Part shown: in pieces, positions 10,505 to 19,845 of the stretch | Position numbering within the stretch: the stretch's first letter is position 1 | How the letters are laid out: each line of letters begins with the position of its first letter | Origin: Verrucomicrobiaceae bacterium | GTDB lineage: Bacteria; Verrucomicrobiota; Verrucomicrobiia; Verrucomicrobiales; Akkermansiaceae | Reading direction: 5' to 3' | Assembly (NCBI GenBank): GCA_027491155.1 | Contig: JAIXWR010000042.1 | Location: forward strand, 1-64,000 | Length of the DNA stretch: 64,000 nt | Position numbers and translations under genes: made by a program | The notes under the pieces: model-generated | Told to the model about the DNA's origin: nothing | Seen by the model: only the letters and a program-made list of their open reading frames with translations | The model's database searches: none

Positions 10505-12232
10505 TCACGTGGACCCGACGGGCTTGGCCATCTTCTGCTTCGGCGCCTCGGTGATCATGTCCTCGAGGGCGGCGCCGGCGGGGATCATCGGGAAGACGTT
10601 GTCGGTCTTGACGCACTCGGCGTGGATCAGGATCGGGCCGTCGTTGTAGGCCAGGGCCTTCTCGAGTTGCTTGGTGACGTCGGCCGGGCGCTTGATGTAA
10701 ACGCTCGGGATGCCGTAGGCGGCGGCGAGCTTGCAAAAGTCGGGGTTGCCGACGAGATCGACGCCGGAAGTGCGGTCCTCGTAGAACAGCTCCTGCCACT
10801 GGCGGACCATGCCGAGGTAGTGGTTGTTGAGCACCAGGATCTTGATCGGCAGCTTGTGGATCTGGGCGGTGGCGAGTTCGAAGAAGGTCATCTGGAAGCC
10901 GCCGTCGCCGGAGATCGAGATGACGGTCTTTTCCGGGTGGGCGAGCTGGGCGCCGATCGCCGCGGGGAAGCCGAAGCCCATGGTGCCGGCGCCGCCGGAG
11001 GAGAGCCAGTGGAAGGACTCGTGGTTCTTGTAGAACTGCGCGGCCCACATCTGGTGCTGGCCGACGTCGGTGGAGACGATGGCCTTGCCTTCGGTGAGTT
11101 CGTAGAGCTCGTCGATCACCTGCTGCATGCGGAGGCCGCCCTGCTTCTTGTAGGTGAGCGGGTATTTCTTCTTGTAGCCGTCGAGCTTGGCGAGCCATTC
11201 GCCGGTTTCGAGCGGGCCGACCTTCTCGTTGATCTCGGAAAGCGCGGCCTTGGCGTCGCCGACGATCATCACGTCGGGCTGGATCATCTTGCCGGCTTCG
11301 GCGGGATCGATGTCGATGTGGATGATCTTGGCGTCCTTGCAGAACTTGGCGGGCTGGCCGATGATCCGATCGTCGAAGCGTGAGCCGATGTTGATCAGCA
11401 GGTCGCACTCGATCATCGCCTTGTTGGCGTAGGCGGTGCCGTGCATGCCGAGCATGCCGAGGGAAAGCGGGTGGGTTTCCGGGAAGACGCCCTTGCCGAG
11501 CAGGGTGGTGGTCACCGGCGCGTTGAGGGTCTTCGCGAGGTGCATCAGTTCCTTGTCGGCGCGGGCGATCATCGCGCCCTGGCCGGCGAGGATCACCGGG
11601 CGCTTAGCTTTGGCGATCAGCGCGGCGGCTTCCTTCACGGCGGCCGCGTCGATGTTGAAATCACCGCTCGGGTCGTAGCCGGGCAGGTCGAAGGGCGGGT
11701 TCATGTCGCCGGTGAAGGGTCCCTGGGAGATGTCCTTCGGGATGTCGATCAGCACCGGACCGGGGCGGCCGGTGGTGGCGATGTGGTAGGCCTCGCGGGC
11801 GATCCGCGGCAGGGCGTTGGTGTCCTTGCAGAGGTAGTTGTGCTTCACCACCGGGATGGTGATGCCGAAGATGTCGGCTTCCTGGAAGGCGTCCTTGCCG
11901 AGCATCCAGGTGACGGTCTGGCCGGAAATGACGATCATCGGCACGGAGTCCATCATCGCGGTCATCAGGCCGGTCACGGTGTTCCCGGCGCCGGGGCCGG
12001 AGGTGACGAGCACGGCGGCGGGCTTGCCGGTGGCGCGGGCGTAGCCGTCGGCCATGTGGACGGCACCCTGCTCGTGACGGACCAGGATGAACTTCATCTT
12101 GGTCTTGACCGTTTCGAGGGCGTCAAAGATGGGAATGGCCGCCCCGCCGGAGTAGCCGAAAATGTATTCGATCCCGAGGTCGTCGAGGGTTTTAATGAGG
12201 GCTTGCGCTCCGTCGAGTTTGTCCTTGCTCAT
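10505..12232 (-). CDS. ilvB: Acetolactate synthase large (catalytic) subunit
   Basis: The 575-aa thiamine-diphosphate enzyme condenses two pyruvates, or pyruvate with 2-oxobutyrate, in the first common step of isoleucine and valine synthesis. The TPP-binding N-domain is clear (the catalytic Glu in [17 protein letters not shown]), as are the central domain and the C-terminal [14 protein letters not shown]...[12 protein letters not shown] segment. ATG 12232 (MSKDKLDG) is chosen; the frame is open upstream but the family N-terminus starts here. It is the first gene of the ilvBN pair. Confidence 0.96.
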   Translation of the reverse strand: MSKDKLDGAQALIKTLDDLGIEYIFGYSGGAAIPIFDALETVKTKMKFILVRHEQGAVHMADGYARATGKPAAVLVTSGPGAGNTVTGLMTAMMDSVPMIVISGQTVTWMLGKDAFQEADIFGITIPVVKHNYLCKDTNALPRIAREAYHIATTGRPGPVLIDIPKDISQGPFTGDMNPPFDLPGYDPSGDFNIDAAAVKEAAALIAKAKRPVILAGQGAMIARADKELMHLAKTLNAPVTTTLLGKGVFPETHPLSLGMLGMHGTAYANKAMIECDLLINIGSRFDDRIIGQPAKFCKDAKIIHIDIDPAEAGKMIQPDVMIVGDAKAALSEINEKVGPLETGEWLAKLDGYKKKYPLTYKKQGGLRMQQVIDELYELTEGKAIVSTDVGQHQMWAAQFYKNHESFHWLSSGGAGTMGFGFPAAIGAQLAHPEKTVISISGDGGFQMTFFELATAQIHKLPIKILVLNNHYLGMVRQWQELFYEDRTSGVDLVGNPDFCKLAAAYGIPSVYIKRPADVTKQLEKALAYNDGPILIHAECVKTDNVFPMIPAGAALEDMITEAPKQKMAKPVGST

Positions 12233-12425
12233 GGCAAAAAATGGTTTCCGCGGGGTGAAGTAAGGGTGATTGCGGGTTGAGGCAATGCGAAAATTGGCGA
12301 TTTTTGGGTAAAGGCGCGAATTTGGCGTGGGGGTTGCCTGAGAAATTAGGGGTTTATTGCCGAAGTTTGGGAATCCGATCCTTCGTTTGATGGAAATCGA
12401 ATGATCGGCCCGGCGCTCAAACGGG

Positions 12426-13661
12426 TCACTGCGGAACGATTTCGGCGAGGGCTTGCCGGGACTCGTCCAGCACCTCGCAGGCGATGGCCTGGATCTCGTC
12501 GGCGGTGACCTTTTCCCACTCGATGCGGACTTCCTCCGGGGTGACGAGCTGGTCGTACTGCAGCAGGCAATCGCCGGCCCAGGAAGCATGGGCGGCGGTG
12601 CTTTCCATGGCCATTTTGGTCTGGCTGACGGCGAGGCGCTTGGCCCGGGCAAGTTCGTCGGCGCGGGGGCCGTGGCGGCGGAGGTCGTCGAGCTCGCGGC
12701 GGATGCAGTCGAGCGATTCCTCCCGCGCATCCGGGTCGAGACCGGCATGGATCTCCAGCGAGCCGGCCTCGGCGAAGAGGTTCACGTCGCAGGAGATCTG
12801 GTAGCATAGCCCGCGCTTCTCGCGGAGTTCCTGAAAGAGCCGCGAGCTGGCGCTTTCGCCGAGGATCATGGCGAGCAGGCGGAGCGCGTGGCGGCGGGGA
12901 TCGCGGCGGCCGGGGGTGCGGAAGCCGAGCGCGAGCTGGAGTTGCTCGGTGTCCCGGCGGTCTGTCAGGTGGCGGGGCGCGACCAGCGCGGCGGGGTCGA
13001 GCGGAATCCCGGCGGGGAGTTCCCGCGAGCCGGGCAGGTGGGGCGCCACGACCGCCGCGGCTTGATCGAGGGTGAAGGGGCCGGCGACGGCGATCACCGT
13101 GTCCTTGCGGAAATGCTGCACGTCGCGGAAGCCGGCCAGGGCGGCGCGGTCGATGCGGGCGATGCTTTGCTCCGTCCCGGCGATCGGGTCGCCCACCGGG
13201 TGCGGCGACCAGAGGGCGGCCGAAATCAGGTCGCCGATGTGATCGGTGGGACTTTCCCGGTACATCACGATTTCCTCGCCGATGACATCGCGCTCGAGGG
13301 CAATCTCGGATTCGGGAAAGGAGGCGTTCCAGACCAGGTCGGAAAGCACGTCGGCGAGCAGCGGCAGCGTCTCGGCATCGCCGCGGGCCTCGTAGGTCAC
13401 GTTGTCTTCCGAAGTGCAGGCGTTCAGGGAAGCCCCGGCGTCCTCGGTTTCCATGCTGATGGCCCGGGCGTCGCGGCGGGCGGTGCCTTTGAAGACCATG
13501 TGCTCGACGAAATGGGCCAGCCCGGATTGCCCCGCGGGATCGTCGCGGCTGCCCGCCCCGAGATGGATCGACAGCGCGGCGCACTCCGAATCCGGCAGGG
13601 TCGCGACCGCCAGCCGGAAGCCGCCCGGCAGGGTCGTCGTCTCGTAGCGGGCGCGGCTCAT
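12426..13661 (-). CDS. M16 family zinc metallopeptidase
   Basis: The 411-aa protein has the inverted zinc motif HxxEH (HFVEH, about residue 50) and the distal Glu in a downstream E-x6-E region ([14 protein letters not shown]). An inactive-type second M16 domain follows. This is the usual single-chain length of the pitrilysin/processing-peptidase-like family. Substrate unknown. Its ATG (13661) overlaps the ispD stop by 4 bp, so it is the last gene of a yqeY-ispD-M16 operon. Confidence 0.92.
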   Translation of the reverse strand: MSRARYETTTLPGGFRLAVATLPDSECAALSIHLGAGSRDDPAGQSGLAHFVEHMVFKGTARRDARAISMETEDAGASLNACTSEDNVTYEARGDAETLPLLADVLSDLVWNASFPESEIALERDVIGEEIVMYRESPTDHIGDLISAALWSPHPVGDPIAGTEQSIARIDRAALAGFRDVQHFRKDTVIAVAGPFTLDQAAAVVAPHLPGSRELPAGIPLDPAALVAPRHLTDRRDTEQLQLALGFRTPGRRDPRRHALRLLAMILGESASSRLFQELREKRGLCYQISCDVNLFAEAGSLEIHAGLDPDAREESLDCIRRELDDLRRHGPRADELARAKRLAVSQTKMAMESTAAHASWAGDCLLQYDQLVTPEEVRIEWEKVTADEIQAIACEVLDESRQALAEIVPQ

Positions 13662-14320
13662 GATGCCATCAGTGCCGAAGCGAGGTGGATGTCGGCCGGC
13701 ACGGTGATCTTCGGATTGGGAAAGGCCGAGGTGATGAGCTTGGTGGCGATGCCGAGGGATTCGACCACCGAGACCTCGTCGGTGACAATCACCCGGCGTT
13801 CGAGGATGCCCGCGTAGCCGCGGCGGAGCAGCGAGGTGCGGAAGACCTGCGGGGTTTCCATCGCCCACAAGCCGGTGCGGTCCACCGGGTAGCGCGAGAA
13901 TCCTTCGGCATCGGCTTTCTTCAGCGTCTCCGTCACCGCGTGGGCCAGGCTCGCGGCACCGTATTGGCGGGCGGCCGCGATGCATTCGTTGATGCTCTCC
14001 GGCCGCACCAGCGGGCGGGCGCCGTCGTGCACCGCCACCAGCAGGTCGTCCTCGCCCAGCGCGGCGAGGCCGTTGGCGACCGAGAGATGCCGGTGCTCGC
14101 CGCCATCGACCCGGTCCAGCGGCTTGTGGAAATCCTCGCCGTCGAGCAGCCGGAAGCGCTCCGGCGGGCAGACCACGATCACCCGCGAAATGCCGTCGGC
14201 CGCCATGAAGGCGCGCACCGAGTGGACGAGGACCGGGGTGCCCTGGATTTCGGCGGCCAGTTTGTCGAAGCCCATCCGCCGGCTGCTGCCGGAGGCGACG
14301 ATGATGGCGGCGCAGCCCAT
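13658..14320 (-). CDS. ispD: 2-C-methyl-D-erythritol 4-phosphate cytidylyltransferase
   Basis: The 220-aa enzyme transfers CMP to MEP in the non-mevalonate isoprenoid pathway. The nucleotide-binding N-terminus is recognisable though slightly divergent (AAIIVASGSSRRMGFDKL, where the family usually has AAGxGxRM). The conserved VHDGARPLV, ETPQVFR and VTDEVSVVE motifs follow. It overlaps the M16 gene by 4 bp and lies 1 bp from the YqeY gene. Confidence 0.93.
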   Translation of the reverse strand: MGCAAIIVASGSSRRMGFDKLAAEIQGTPVLVHSVRAFMAADGISRVIVVCPPERFRLLDGEDFHKPLDRVDGGEHRHLSVANGLAALGEDDLLVAVHDGARPLVRPESINECIAAARQYGAASLAHAVTETLKKADAEGFSRYPVDRTGLWAMETPQVFRTSLLRRGYAGILERRVIVTDEVSVVESLGIATKLITSAFPNPKITVPADIHLASALMAS

Positions 14321-14321
14321 G

Positions 14322-14777
14322 TCAGGCGAGGCGTTTGGCGACTTCCTGGGACAGCAGTTTCCCGTCGGCCCGGCCGGCGGCGCGCTCCTGGGCGAGCTTC
14401 ATCACCTTGCCCATGTCGGCCTTGGAGGTGGCGCCGGAATCCGTGACGGCGGCTTCGACCAGGGCGGTGATCTCCTCCGGCGTGAGGGCGGCCGGCAGGT
14501 ATTTCGCGAGGATCTCCATTTCGACTTTCTCCGTCGCGGCGAGTTCGTCGCGCCCGGCCTTGGTGAACTGCTCGAAGGAATCCTGCCGCTGCTTGATCTG
14601 TTTGCGGATGATCGCGCTGACCTCTCCGTCGTCCAGGGCGGCGCCGAGGTGGCCTTTTTCGATCGAGGCGTTGGTCATCGCCGTCTTGAGGGCGCGCAGC
14701 ACGTTCAAGGTGGCGGCGTCCTTCGCCTTCATGGCGGCTTTCATGTCTTCGGGGATGCGGGCGGCGAGATCGCTCAT
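14322..14777 (-). CDS. GatB/YqeY domain protein
   Basis: The 151-aa protein is of the YqeY family, related to the tRNA-binding tail of GatB. Conserved features are the N-terminal MKAAMKAKDAATLNVLRAL helix and the PAALTPEEI and DMGKVMKL segments near the C-terminus. Its exact role is unknown; a tRNA-related function is inferred from the domain. It is the first gene of the operon with ispD and the M16 peptidase. Confidence 0.9.
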   Translation of the reverse strand: MSDLAARIPEDMKAAMKAKDAATLNVLRALKTAMTNASIEKGHLGAALDDGEVSAIIRKQIKQRQDSFEQFTKAGRDELAATEKVEMEILAKYLPAALTPEEITALVEAAVTDSGATSKADMGKVMKLAQERAAGRADGKLLSQEVAKRLA

Positions 14778-14867
14778 GGGCGGGAGAGGTAGCCCGCGGC
14801 GGGTCGGCGGGAAAGCCGAAACACATTCCTCCTTGGCGCGGCCGCGGGAGCGGGGCTATGGGGCGGC

Positions 14868-15350
14868 ATGCCGCAGCGCTCCACCGGATCCCGTGTCTAT
14901 CTCACCCTCGTCGGCTTCGCGCTGGCGCTGGTGGGGGGAATTTTCGCCGCGCTGATGTGGCGGAGCTTCCAGCGGGCGCGGGTCGTGGACAGTTGGCCGG
15001 TGGTGCCGTGCATCATCCTGCGCTCGGACGTCGAGGAGCGGCAGATCGACCCCAACGGCGCGGTCGAGCGGCGTTTTGCCGTGCTGTTCGGCTATGAATG
15101 GCAGGGCCAGCCGATGGAAAGCGCGTTGCTGAAACTCCGCGGCAGCATGTGGACCAGCAAGCCGCAGGGCGCGGACGCCCTGATCGAGCGCTACCCCGAA
15201 GGCTCCCGCCAGGAGTGCCGGGTCAACCCCGCCGATCCCTCCGTCGCCGTGCTGGAGCCGGAGTCGAAAGCGCCGGGCTACTCGCTGTGGTTCCCGCTGC
15301 TCTTCGTCGTCGGCGGACTGGGGGTGATGGGCGGGGCGTGGCGGAAGTAG
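14868..15350 (+). CDS. DUF3592-type membrane protein
   Basis: A 160-aa protein with a transmembrane helix at residues about 10-32, a central beta-rich soluble part (the WPVVPCIILRSDVEE start is typical of DUF3592) and a second transmembrane helix at about 137-156. Function unknown. It is convergent with the truncated ABC-2 permease, only 4 bp apart. Confidence 0.7.
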   Translation: MPQRSTGSRVYLTLVGFALALVGGIFAALMWRSFQRARVVDSWPVVPCIILRSDVEERQIDPNGAVERRFAVLFGYEWQGQPMESALLKLRGSMWTSKPQGADALIERYPEGSRQECRVNPADPSVAVLEPESKAPGYSLWFPLLFVVGGLGVMGGAWRK

Positions 15351-17584
15351 GGGATCACGTCGAACTCGTCTTCACCAGCAGCCCCTTTTCCCGCGCGGTC
15401 CGCAGCACCGAGGCGAAGAGGCCGCCGGCGAGAGCGAGGTAGAGGGCGTTGAGGCCGAGGGCGATGGCGAACTGCGGGACGTCGAAGCCGCCGTCGCGGA
15501 TCGCGCCGCGCATGCCTTCGAAGACGTGGGCGGGCGGCAGGGCGTTGGCGATGCCGCGCATCCAGGCCGGCAGCACTTCCATCGGGTAGAAGACGCAGGC
15601 GAAGGGCTGGATCATGAAGGGCAGCGCCCAGGCGAGCGATTCGGCGCCGTGGCCCCAGCGCAGGATCAGGGCGATCGACAGGATGCCGAGCGCCCAGCCG
15701 AAGAGCATCAGGTTCGCGTAGTAGGCGATCAGCGCCCACTGGAATTGGAACAGGTTGAACGAGTAGGCCGTCGCCGCGACTAGGACGAGCATGCCCGCGG
15801 TGATCGCCACCCGCAGCAGGCCGACGCCGAAGGTGGCGGCGATGTAGTCGGTCATGCGGACGGGCGCGGCGAAGATGTTGAGCAGGTTCCGCGTCCAGAC
15901 GTCCTCGAGGAATGAGATCGAAACGCCCTGCTGCGCCCGGAACAGCGCGTCCCACAGGATGATCCCGCCGATCAGGAAGGTGATGAATTGCGGGAACTCC
16001 CCGCCTCCGCCGGCTTTTTGCAGGTACATCGTGACGAAGCCCCAGACGAGGAGCTGCACCAGCGGCCAGAAGAACAGCTCGAAGGCCCGCATCGGACTGT
16101 TGGGGTTGAGAATTTACAAGCGACTGTCCGGGCACGTAGTGCAGCGCGAATTCGACCCGCCGGTCCTTGTGAAGGGTGATGCTCTCCACCAGGCTTTCGA
16201 CCACCTCTCGCTTCCGGTCGTTGTCGAAGTTTGGCCACTCCTTCAGAAGGGATTCCCCTTCCCGGAGGATGTCCGCCTTGGTCACGGTCTCGGCACTGAT
16301 GATCGCGATCTCCGCCTGAAGGCGCGTGATCGATTCCACGAGCTGCCGCTTCTTCTCCTCAAGCGGCGCGAACCTTTCCCGGAACTCGTCCACGCTGATC
16401 GCCTCCTTCTCATAGAGGTCGTAGAGCCGGTCTTCCTTTCGCTGTGATTGTTCGAGATCACGGCGGGTCTTCAGCAGGAGCGCCTGACGCTCCTCACCCT
16501 CGGCACTCGCGGAGTCGAGGAATTCGCCGATGTCGTCTTCGGAAAGCAGGAAGCCGCCGAGCTGCTCGACGAAGAGCTCCTCGATGTCCTCCATCGCGAT
16601 CTTGTTCGCGCACTTGAAGCAGCGGTATTTGTTCCAGCCGGTCTGGGGATAGAGCTTCTGCTTGCCCCCGCAGTGGCCGCAGTAAACGAGCCCGGAAAAG
16701 AGGTAGATCGGCTTCTTCCGCCGCACCCGCGTGTATTTCGACTTCACGTCCATCAGGATCCGATTGCAGTCGTTCCACAGATCCTCATCCACGATCGCCT
16801 CCACGGAGAGCTTTACCCACTCGTTCTCCGGCTTGTGAACCCACGACTTGTTGCGCGCCTGTGCCTTCGTGTGGTTGGCGACCCGGATCCCTTTCGCCGT
16901 GGTGTCCCTGATCAGCCGCTCGATGGTAGTGTCCGAGAACGGTCTTCCCGAGCGGGTGCGGTATCCCTGCTTGTTCAAGATATCCGCGACCCGTCGTTTG
17001 TGGCGTTCCTTCCGGTAGAGCTCGTAGATCAATTTGCGAACCGGAGCCTCATCCGGATGGGGCTCCAGCCGGCCTTCCACCCAGTGATACCCGAAGACGG
17101 TCTGGCCGCCGGTGGACTTCCCGAGCTTCGCCCGGATCGGCACCGAGGCCGCCACCCGGTCCGAGATTTCCTCGCGTTCCCACTGCGCCATCGCGGCCAC
17201 GATCGTGAAGAAAAGCCGGCCGGCCGGGGTCGAGGTGTCGATCGATTCCTGGAGCGAAATCAGGTCGGCGTCGTGCTGGCGGAACTCCTCGGAGAACTCC
17301 AGAAGCTCCCGGGTATTGCGGGCGAGCCGGGCCAGCTTGGAGAACACCAGAGCGCCGATGTGCCCCCGCTTCACGTCCGCCATCATGCGTTTCGCCTCGG
17401 GGTGATCCTTCACGGATTTGCCGCTCACCGCGTCCAATCGATAGACCTCGACGACGGTCCAGTCCTTGGCGATCGCGAACGCCCTGGCCCGCTCCTCGTG
17501 ATGGCGGGGACTCTCGCCCTCGACCTGTTCATCCGTCGAAACGCGGATCCAAATGCCGATTCGCCGTTTGAGAGGTCGATTCAT
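15278..17584 (-). CDS. Large serine recombinase (integrase), C-terminus reading into host gene
   Basis: Residues 1-150 are the resolvase catalytic domain, with Ser16 in IWIRVSTDEQ and the LARLARNTRELL helix. A recombinase domain follows (FGYHWVEGRLEPHPDEAP), then a zinc ribbon (YCGHCGG ... YRCFKC), then a coiled coil at about 370-450. This is the architecture of phage and ICE integrases. The element-derived part ends near residue 490 (VEFALHYVPGQSL, about 16,110). The frame then stays open through the permease gene in another frame to 15278, giving 768 aa. The junction-encoded tail is host sequence, so the natural C-terminus differs in the excised circle. Confidence 0.9.
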   Translation of the reverse strand: MNRPLKRRIGIWIRVSTDEQVEGESPRHHEERARAFAIAKDWTVVEVYRLDAVSGKSVKDHPEAKRMMADVKRGHIGALVFSKLARLARNTRELLEFSEEFRQHDADLISLQESIDTSTPAGRLFFTIVAAMAQWEREEISDRVAASVPIRAKLGKSTGGQTVFGYHWVEGRLEPHPDEAPVRKLIYELYRKERHKRRVADILNKQGYRTRSGRPFSDTTIERLIRDTTAKGIRVANHTKAQARNKSWVHKPENEWVKLSVEAIVDEDLWNDCNRILMDVKSKYTRVRRKKPIYLFSGLVYCGHCGGKQKLYPQTGWNKYRCFKCANKIAMEDIEELFVEQLGGFLLSEDDIGEFLDSASAEGEERQALLLKTRRDLEQSQRKEDRLYDLYEKEAISVDEFRERFAPLEEKKRQLVESITRLQAEIAIISAETVTKADILREGESLLKEWPNFDNDRKREVVESLVESITLHKDRRVEFALHYVPGQSLVNSQPQQSDAGLRAVLLAAGAAPRLGLRHDVPAKSRRRRGVPAIHHLPDRRDHPVGRAVPGAAGRFDLIPRGRLDAEPAQHLRRARPHDRLHRRHLRRRPAAGGDHRGHARPSRGDGLLVQPVPIPVGADRLLREPDALRLGARHPVDRPDPALGPRRRIARLGAALHDPALRLRLLPDGSAAGLDARHRQRPAARPRLRRHARRDPRRRLRRPAVRHRPRPQRPLPRSRRRPLRLGAADRAGKGAAGEDEFDVIPYFRHAPPITPSPPTTKSSGNHSE
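15355..16092 (-). pseudogene. ABC-2 type permease, 5' end lost at element junction
   Basis: The 245-aa frame from ATG 16092 has about six membrane segments and the ABC-2 permease pattern (first helix FFWPLVQLLVWGFVTMYL). Upstream of this ATG the homologous frame continues as ILNPNSP and then hits a stop. The family normally has 25-35 more N-terminal residues. Directly upstream lies the serine recombinase gene in another frame. I infer that the permease was interrupted by integration at about 16,110 and that its first codons are at the other end of the element. The internal ATG might still allow translation. Confidence 0.75.
16100..16120. other. Putative left attachment-site junction of the integrated element
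   Basis: On the minus strand the recombinase reading frame and the permease homology (from LNPNSPMRAFELFF) meet within about 20 bp here. Serine integrases commonly insert next to their own gene and use short core sites. The exact crossover cannot be fixed without the right junction or an empty site. Confidence 0.5.
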
Positions 17585-17661
17585 GACTCCCTGTAGCTCA
17601 GCGTCCTCGTCTTGTAAATACCCAACGCATTCATGGTCGCGTTGCTTGATTTACTGTTTCT

Positions 17662-17679
17662 GGGATTCGTAAGAATCCC
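17662..17679. promoter_or_regulatory. Perfect 7-bp inverted repeat in divergent promoter region
   Basis: GGGATTC, 4-nt loop GTAA, GAATCCC. It lies 78 bp upstream of the serine recombinase start and 174 bp upstream of the DUF932 gene. Candidate operator controlling excision or the leftward promoter. Confidence 0.4.
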
Positions 17680-17852
17680 GGGATCACAAGGGTCGCGCGC
17701 CGGCTTCCTTTGGGAGCTTTCAGCCCCGCCGCTCATGCGGAACTCCCGAAAATTTGGTAGAATAGAGGAGAACCTGCTCCTTCTGCGAATGCCCACGGCG
17801 GCGTTCGCCGCGGGACTGTTGAAGGCGGCATTGGAACCCCAATACCAAACCA

Positions 17853-18629
17853 ATGAATGCCATCATCGATGCGCCTCCGGCCGCTCCGCGCGCCTCCGTG
17901 CCCGGTCTGCTCCTCCACTGCGGTGCCGAGACCGTCACCCGCGAACAACTCGCCGAGGTTCCCACGCCCCGGCCCACCGACACCTGGTTTCCACTCGCCC
18001 ACCGCGACCTGTTCACCGAGGTGGAATGCCAGCTCCTCTCCTCGGGATTCAACATCCTCTCGGCAGTCCACTCGCTGAGCCACCAGGGGGCCCGCTACTT
18101 CGGGGTCGTCCAGGTGGGTCTTCCCGACCGCGAAGCCACCGACTACGCATGGGTCGTCGGGCTGAGGAATTCTCACGACAAAACCTACCCCGCCGGCCTC
18201 GTCGCCGGCACCCAGGTTTTCGTCTGCGACAACCTCGCCTTCACCGGCGAAGTGAGGCTGAGCCGGAAGCACACCCGCCATGCGTCGCGGGATCTCCGCC
18301 ACCTCACGGCCCGCGCCGTCGGAAAACTGGGAGACCGATTCCACAATCTCGACCGGCGGATCTCGACCTACCGCGGCAGGAACCTGTCCGACTGGGCGGC
18401 CCACGACCTTGTCATCCGCGCCATCGACTGCCGGGCGATCACCACCACCCAGATCCCCCACGTGCTCGATGAATGGAGAAAGCCCCGCCACCCGGACTTC
18501 GAATCCCGGACGGCATGGAGCCTCTTCAACGCCTTCACCGAGGTCCAGAAGGGCGGCAATCCCCACCAAGCCCTGCCCCGCGGCGAGGCATTGTATGGTC
18601 TCTTCGACGCTTTCTGCGGCGTCGTGTGA
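17853..18629 (+). CDS. DUF932 domain protein
   Basis: A 258-aa protein of the DUF932 (phage/plasmid-related, TIGR03299-like) family. Recognisable parts are the mid-protein FGVVQVGLPDREATDYAWVVG and the LVAGTQVFVCDNLAF and FTGEVRLSRKHTRH segments. Function unknown; the family is common on plasmids and conjugative elements. A -10-like TAGAAT at 17758-17763 lies about 90 bp upstream, and a strong terminator follows. Confidence 0.8.
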   Translation: MNAIIDAPPAAPRASVPGLLLHCGAETVTREQLAEVPTPRPTDTWFPLAHRDLFTEVECQLLSSGFNILSAVHSLSHQGARYFGVVQVGLPDREATDYAWVVGLRNSHDKTYPAGLVAGTQVFVCDNLAFTGEVRLSRKHTRHASRDLRHLTARAVGKLGDRFHNLDRRISTYRGRNLSDWAAHDLVIRAIDCRAITTTQIPHVLDEWRKPRHPDFESRTAWSLFNAFTEVQKGGNPHQALPRGEALYGLFDAFCGVV

Positions 18630-18643
18630 CCCGAAAACCAAGA

Positions 18644-18676
18644 AGGCCTGTCCCCGTCCGGACAGGCCTCTTTTTC
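18644..18676 (+). terminator. Rho-independent terminator after DUF932 gene
   Basis: Stem AGGCCTGTCC (18644-18653) with GGACAGGCCT (18660-18669), followed by CTTTTTCT. The same stem is used again at 19434. Confidence 0.9.
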
Positions 18677-18791
18677 TGCCGCCCGTCGGATCGCATGTGG
18701 AGCCCGAAGCCTGAGCCAGCCCGATGGCATCAGGCTACCTGAAAACGGGAGACCGCTTCCCTCGGTCGGGATTTCGTTGGCCGGCGGTCCT

Positions 18792-18820
18792 TTGCCAACG
18801 CGTTGGCGGTACGTTAGGAT
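18792..18820 (+). promoter_or_regulatory. Putative sigma70-type promoter
   Basis: TTGCCA at 18792-18797, 17-bp spacer, TAGGAT at 18815-18820, followed by GGG. It lies 42 bp upstream of the next start codon and resembles other -10-like boxes of this island. Confidence 0.45.
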
Positions 18821-18862
18821 GGGAATGGCAGTATCCCGGCAGCCGGGGCCCTCTGCCTCTTC

Positions 18863-19399
18863 ATGGAATTTCACGACATCGAACAAATCCTTCAGCGCTA
18901 CACACCGCTCGACCTCGCCGTCCGAAACACCGCGAGGTCATTCTGCATGGCCAACCCGGGCCTGAGGCTGGAGGTGACCCTCACCGGCGGTCTCGTGGAT
19001 CCCGCGTTCCTGCAAAGGATGTCCCTCACGGTCGATGGAGAGACCGCGGTCTTCGTCAGCAAGGACGGGAAGCTGGAGGCGAGGCAGGTCGAAAGAATCT
19101 ACGCGTTCGACGGGGACGGCACTCTGTTAGGCGCGCATCAATGGGGCAACGGCGATCCCGGCACGCCCGCCGACCTGATCGCCTTGGGGCGTTTTTCCCA
19201 AGCCGTGGACTTCGCGATTCTCACCCACCGGGAATGGTTTCAGGCAGGGAAGGTTCCGGTCGGCATCCCCGAAGCGGTCAGCGCCCATTCGAACACCCTT
19301 CGCTCCGAGTTGGAGATCACCATCTACGGCGGGACCGCATTGCCCTCCCCATGGTCGGGCAACCACGCTGGGAAAACCAGGAGAGAACGAGGAGCCTGA
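18863..19399 (+). CDS. Hypothetical protein
   Basis: A 178-aa soluble, acidic protein with no family I recognise. It has no signal peptide or membrane segment and no obvious catalytic motif. A putative promoter lies at 18792-18820 and a terminator directly downstream, so it is a single-gene transcript. The last 15 residues are basic and low-complexity (GNHAGKTRRERGA). Confidence 0.65.
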   Translation: MEFHDIEQILQRYTPLDLAVRNTARSFCMANPGLRLEVTLTGGLVDPAFLQRMSLTVDGETAVFVSKDGKLEARQVERIYAFDGDGTLLGAHQWGNGDPGTPADLIALGRFSQAVDFAILTHREWFQAGKVPVGIPEAVSAHSNTLRSELEITIYGGTALPSPWSGNHAGKTRRERGA

Positions 19400-19433
19400 A
19401 ACACCACCCGGCCTGATCACCCAAATACCAAAA

Positions 19434-19463
19434 AGGCCTGTCCAATTTCGGACAGGCCTTTTT
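19434..19463 (+). terminator. Rho-independent terminator, same stem as at 18644
   Basis: AGGCCTGTCC (19434-19443), loop AATTTC, GGACAGGCCT (19450-19459), then TTTTT. The arms are identical to those of the terminator 790 bp upstream. Confidence 0.9.
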
Positions 19464-19487
19464 CGATTGGGTCGAACGGGACCGCAC

Positions 19488-19751
19488 TCAGACGAGGCAC
19501 GGAATCTCCTGCCGTGCCGCCACAAGGACGGCCCGCGGAACGCGGACGATCCGCTCTCCCGGTCCGCATCCCGCATCGGCTGGCAGCCGATCCGCCAGCT
19601 CGTCCGTCATGTCGAATCCGATCACCGCAAAGTCACCGTCCTCCAGCTCGAAGAGGTCGGGGCAATTGTTGCAGGCCACGCATTCTACGGATCGGGCCGC
19701 GGGTGCGATCCCGAGCCGGCGAACGATAATGGGAGGAAGCTTCCCGTTCAT
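19488..19751 (-). CDS. Small hypothetical protein divergent from XRE regulator
   Basis: An 87-aa protein from ATG 19751 (MNGKLPPIIVRRL). It has a Cys pair in ECVACNNCPD and an acidic middle, suggesting metal binding, but I recognise no family. An in-frame ATG at 19766 is an alternative start. It is divergent from the XRE gene, sharing a 94-bp region with a palindrome. Confidence 0.55.
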   Translation of the reverse strand: MNGKLPPIIVRRLGIAPAARSVECVACNNCPDLFELEDGDFAVIGFDMTDELADRLPADAGCGPGERIVRVPRAVLVAARQEIPCLV

Positions 19752-19792
19752 GCGGCACCCATACATCGCCGGACGAAAGCCGACAAGCCGAA

Positions 19793-19810
19793 AAATAACG
19801 ATAGTTATTT
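19793..19810. promoter_or_regulatory. Palindromic operator candidate between small gene and XRE regulator
   Basis: AAATAAC-GATA-GTTATTT is a perfect 7-bp inverted repeat. It is AT-rich within a GC-rich region and lies in the divergent gap. It is a plausible binding site for the adjacent XRE repressor. Confidence 0.55.
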
Positions 19811-19845
19811 CCTGTCGGACACCCTTGCCACCCCAGCCTGCCCGA

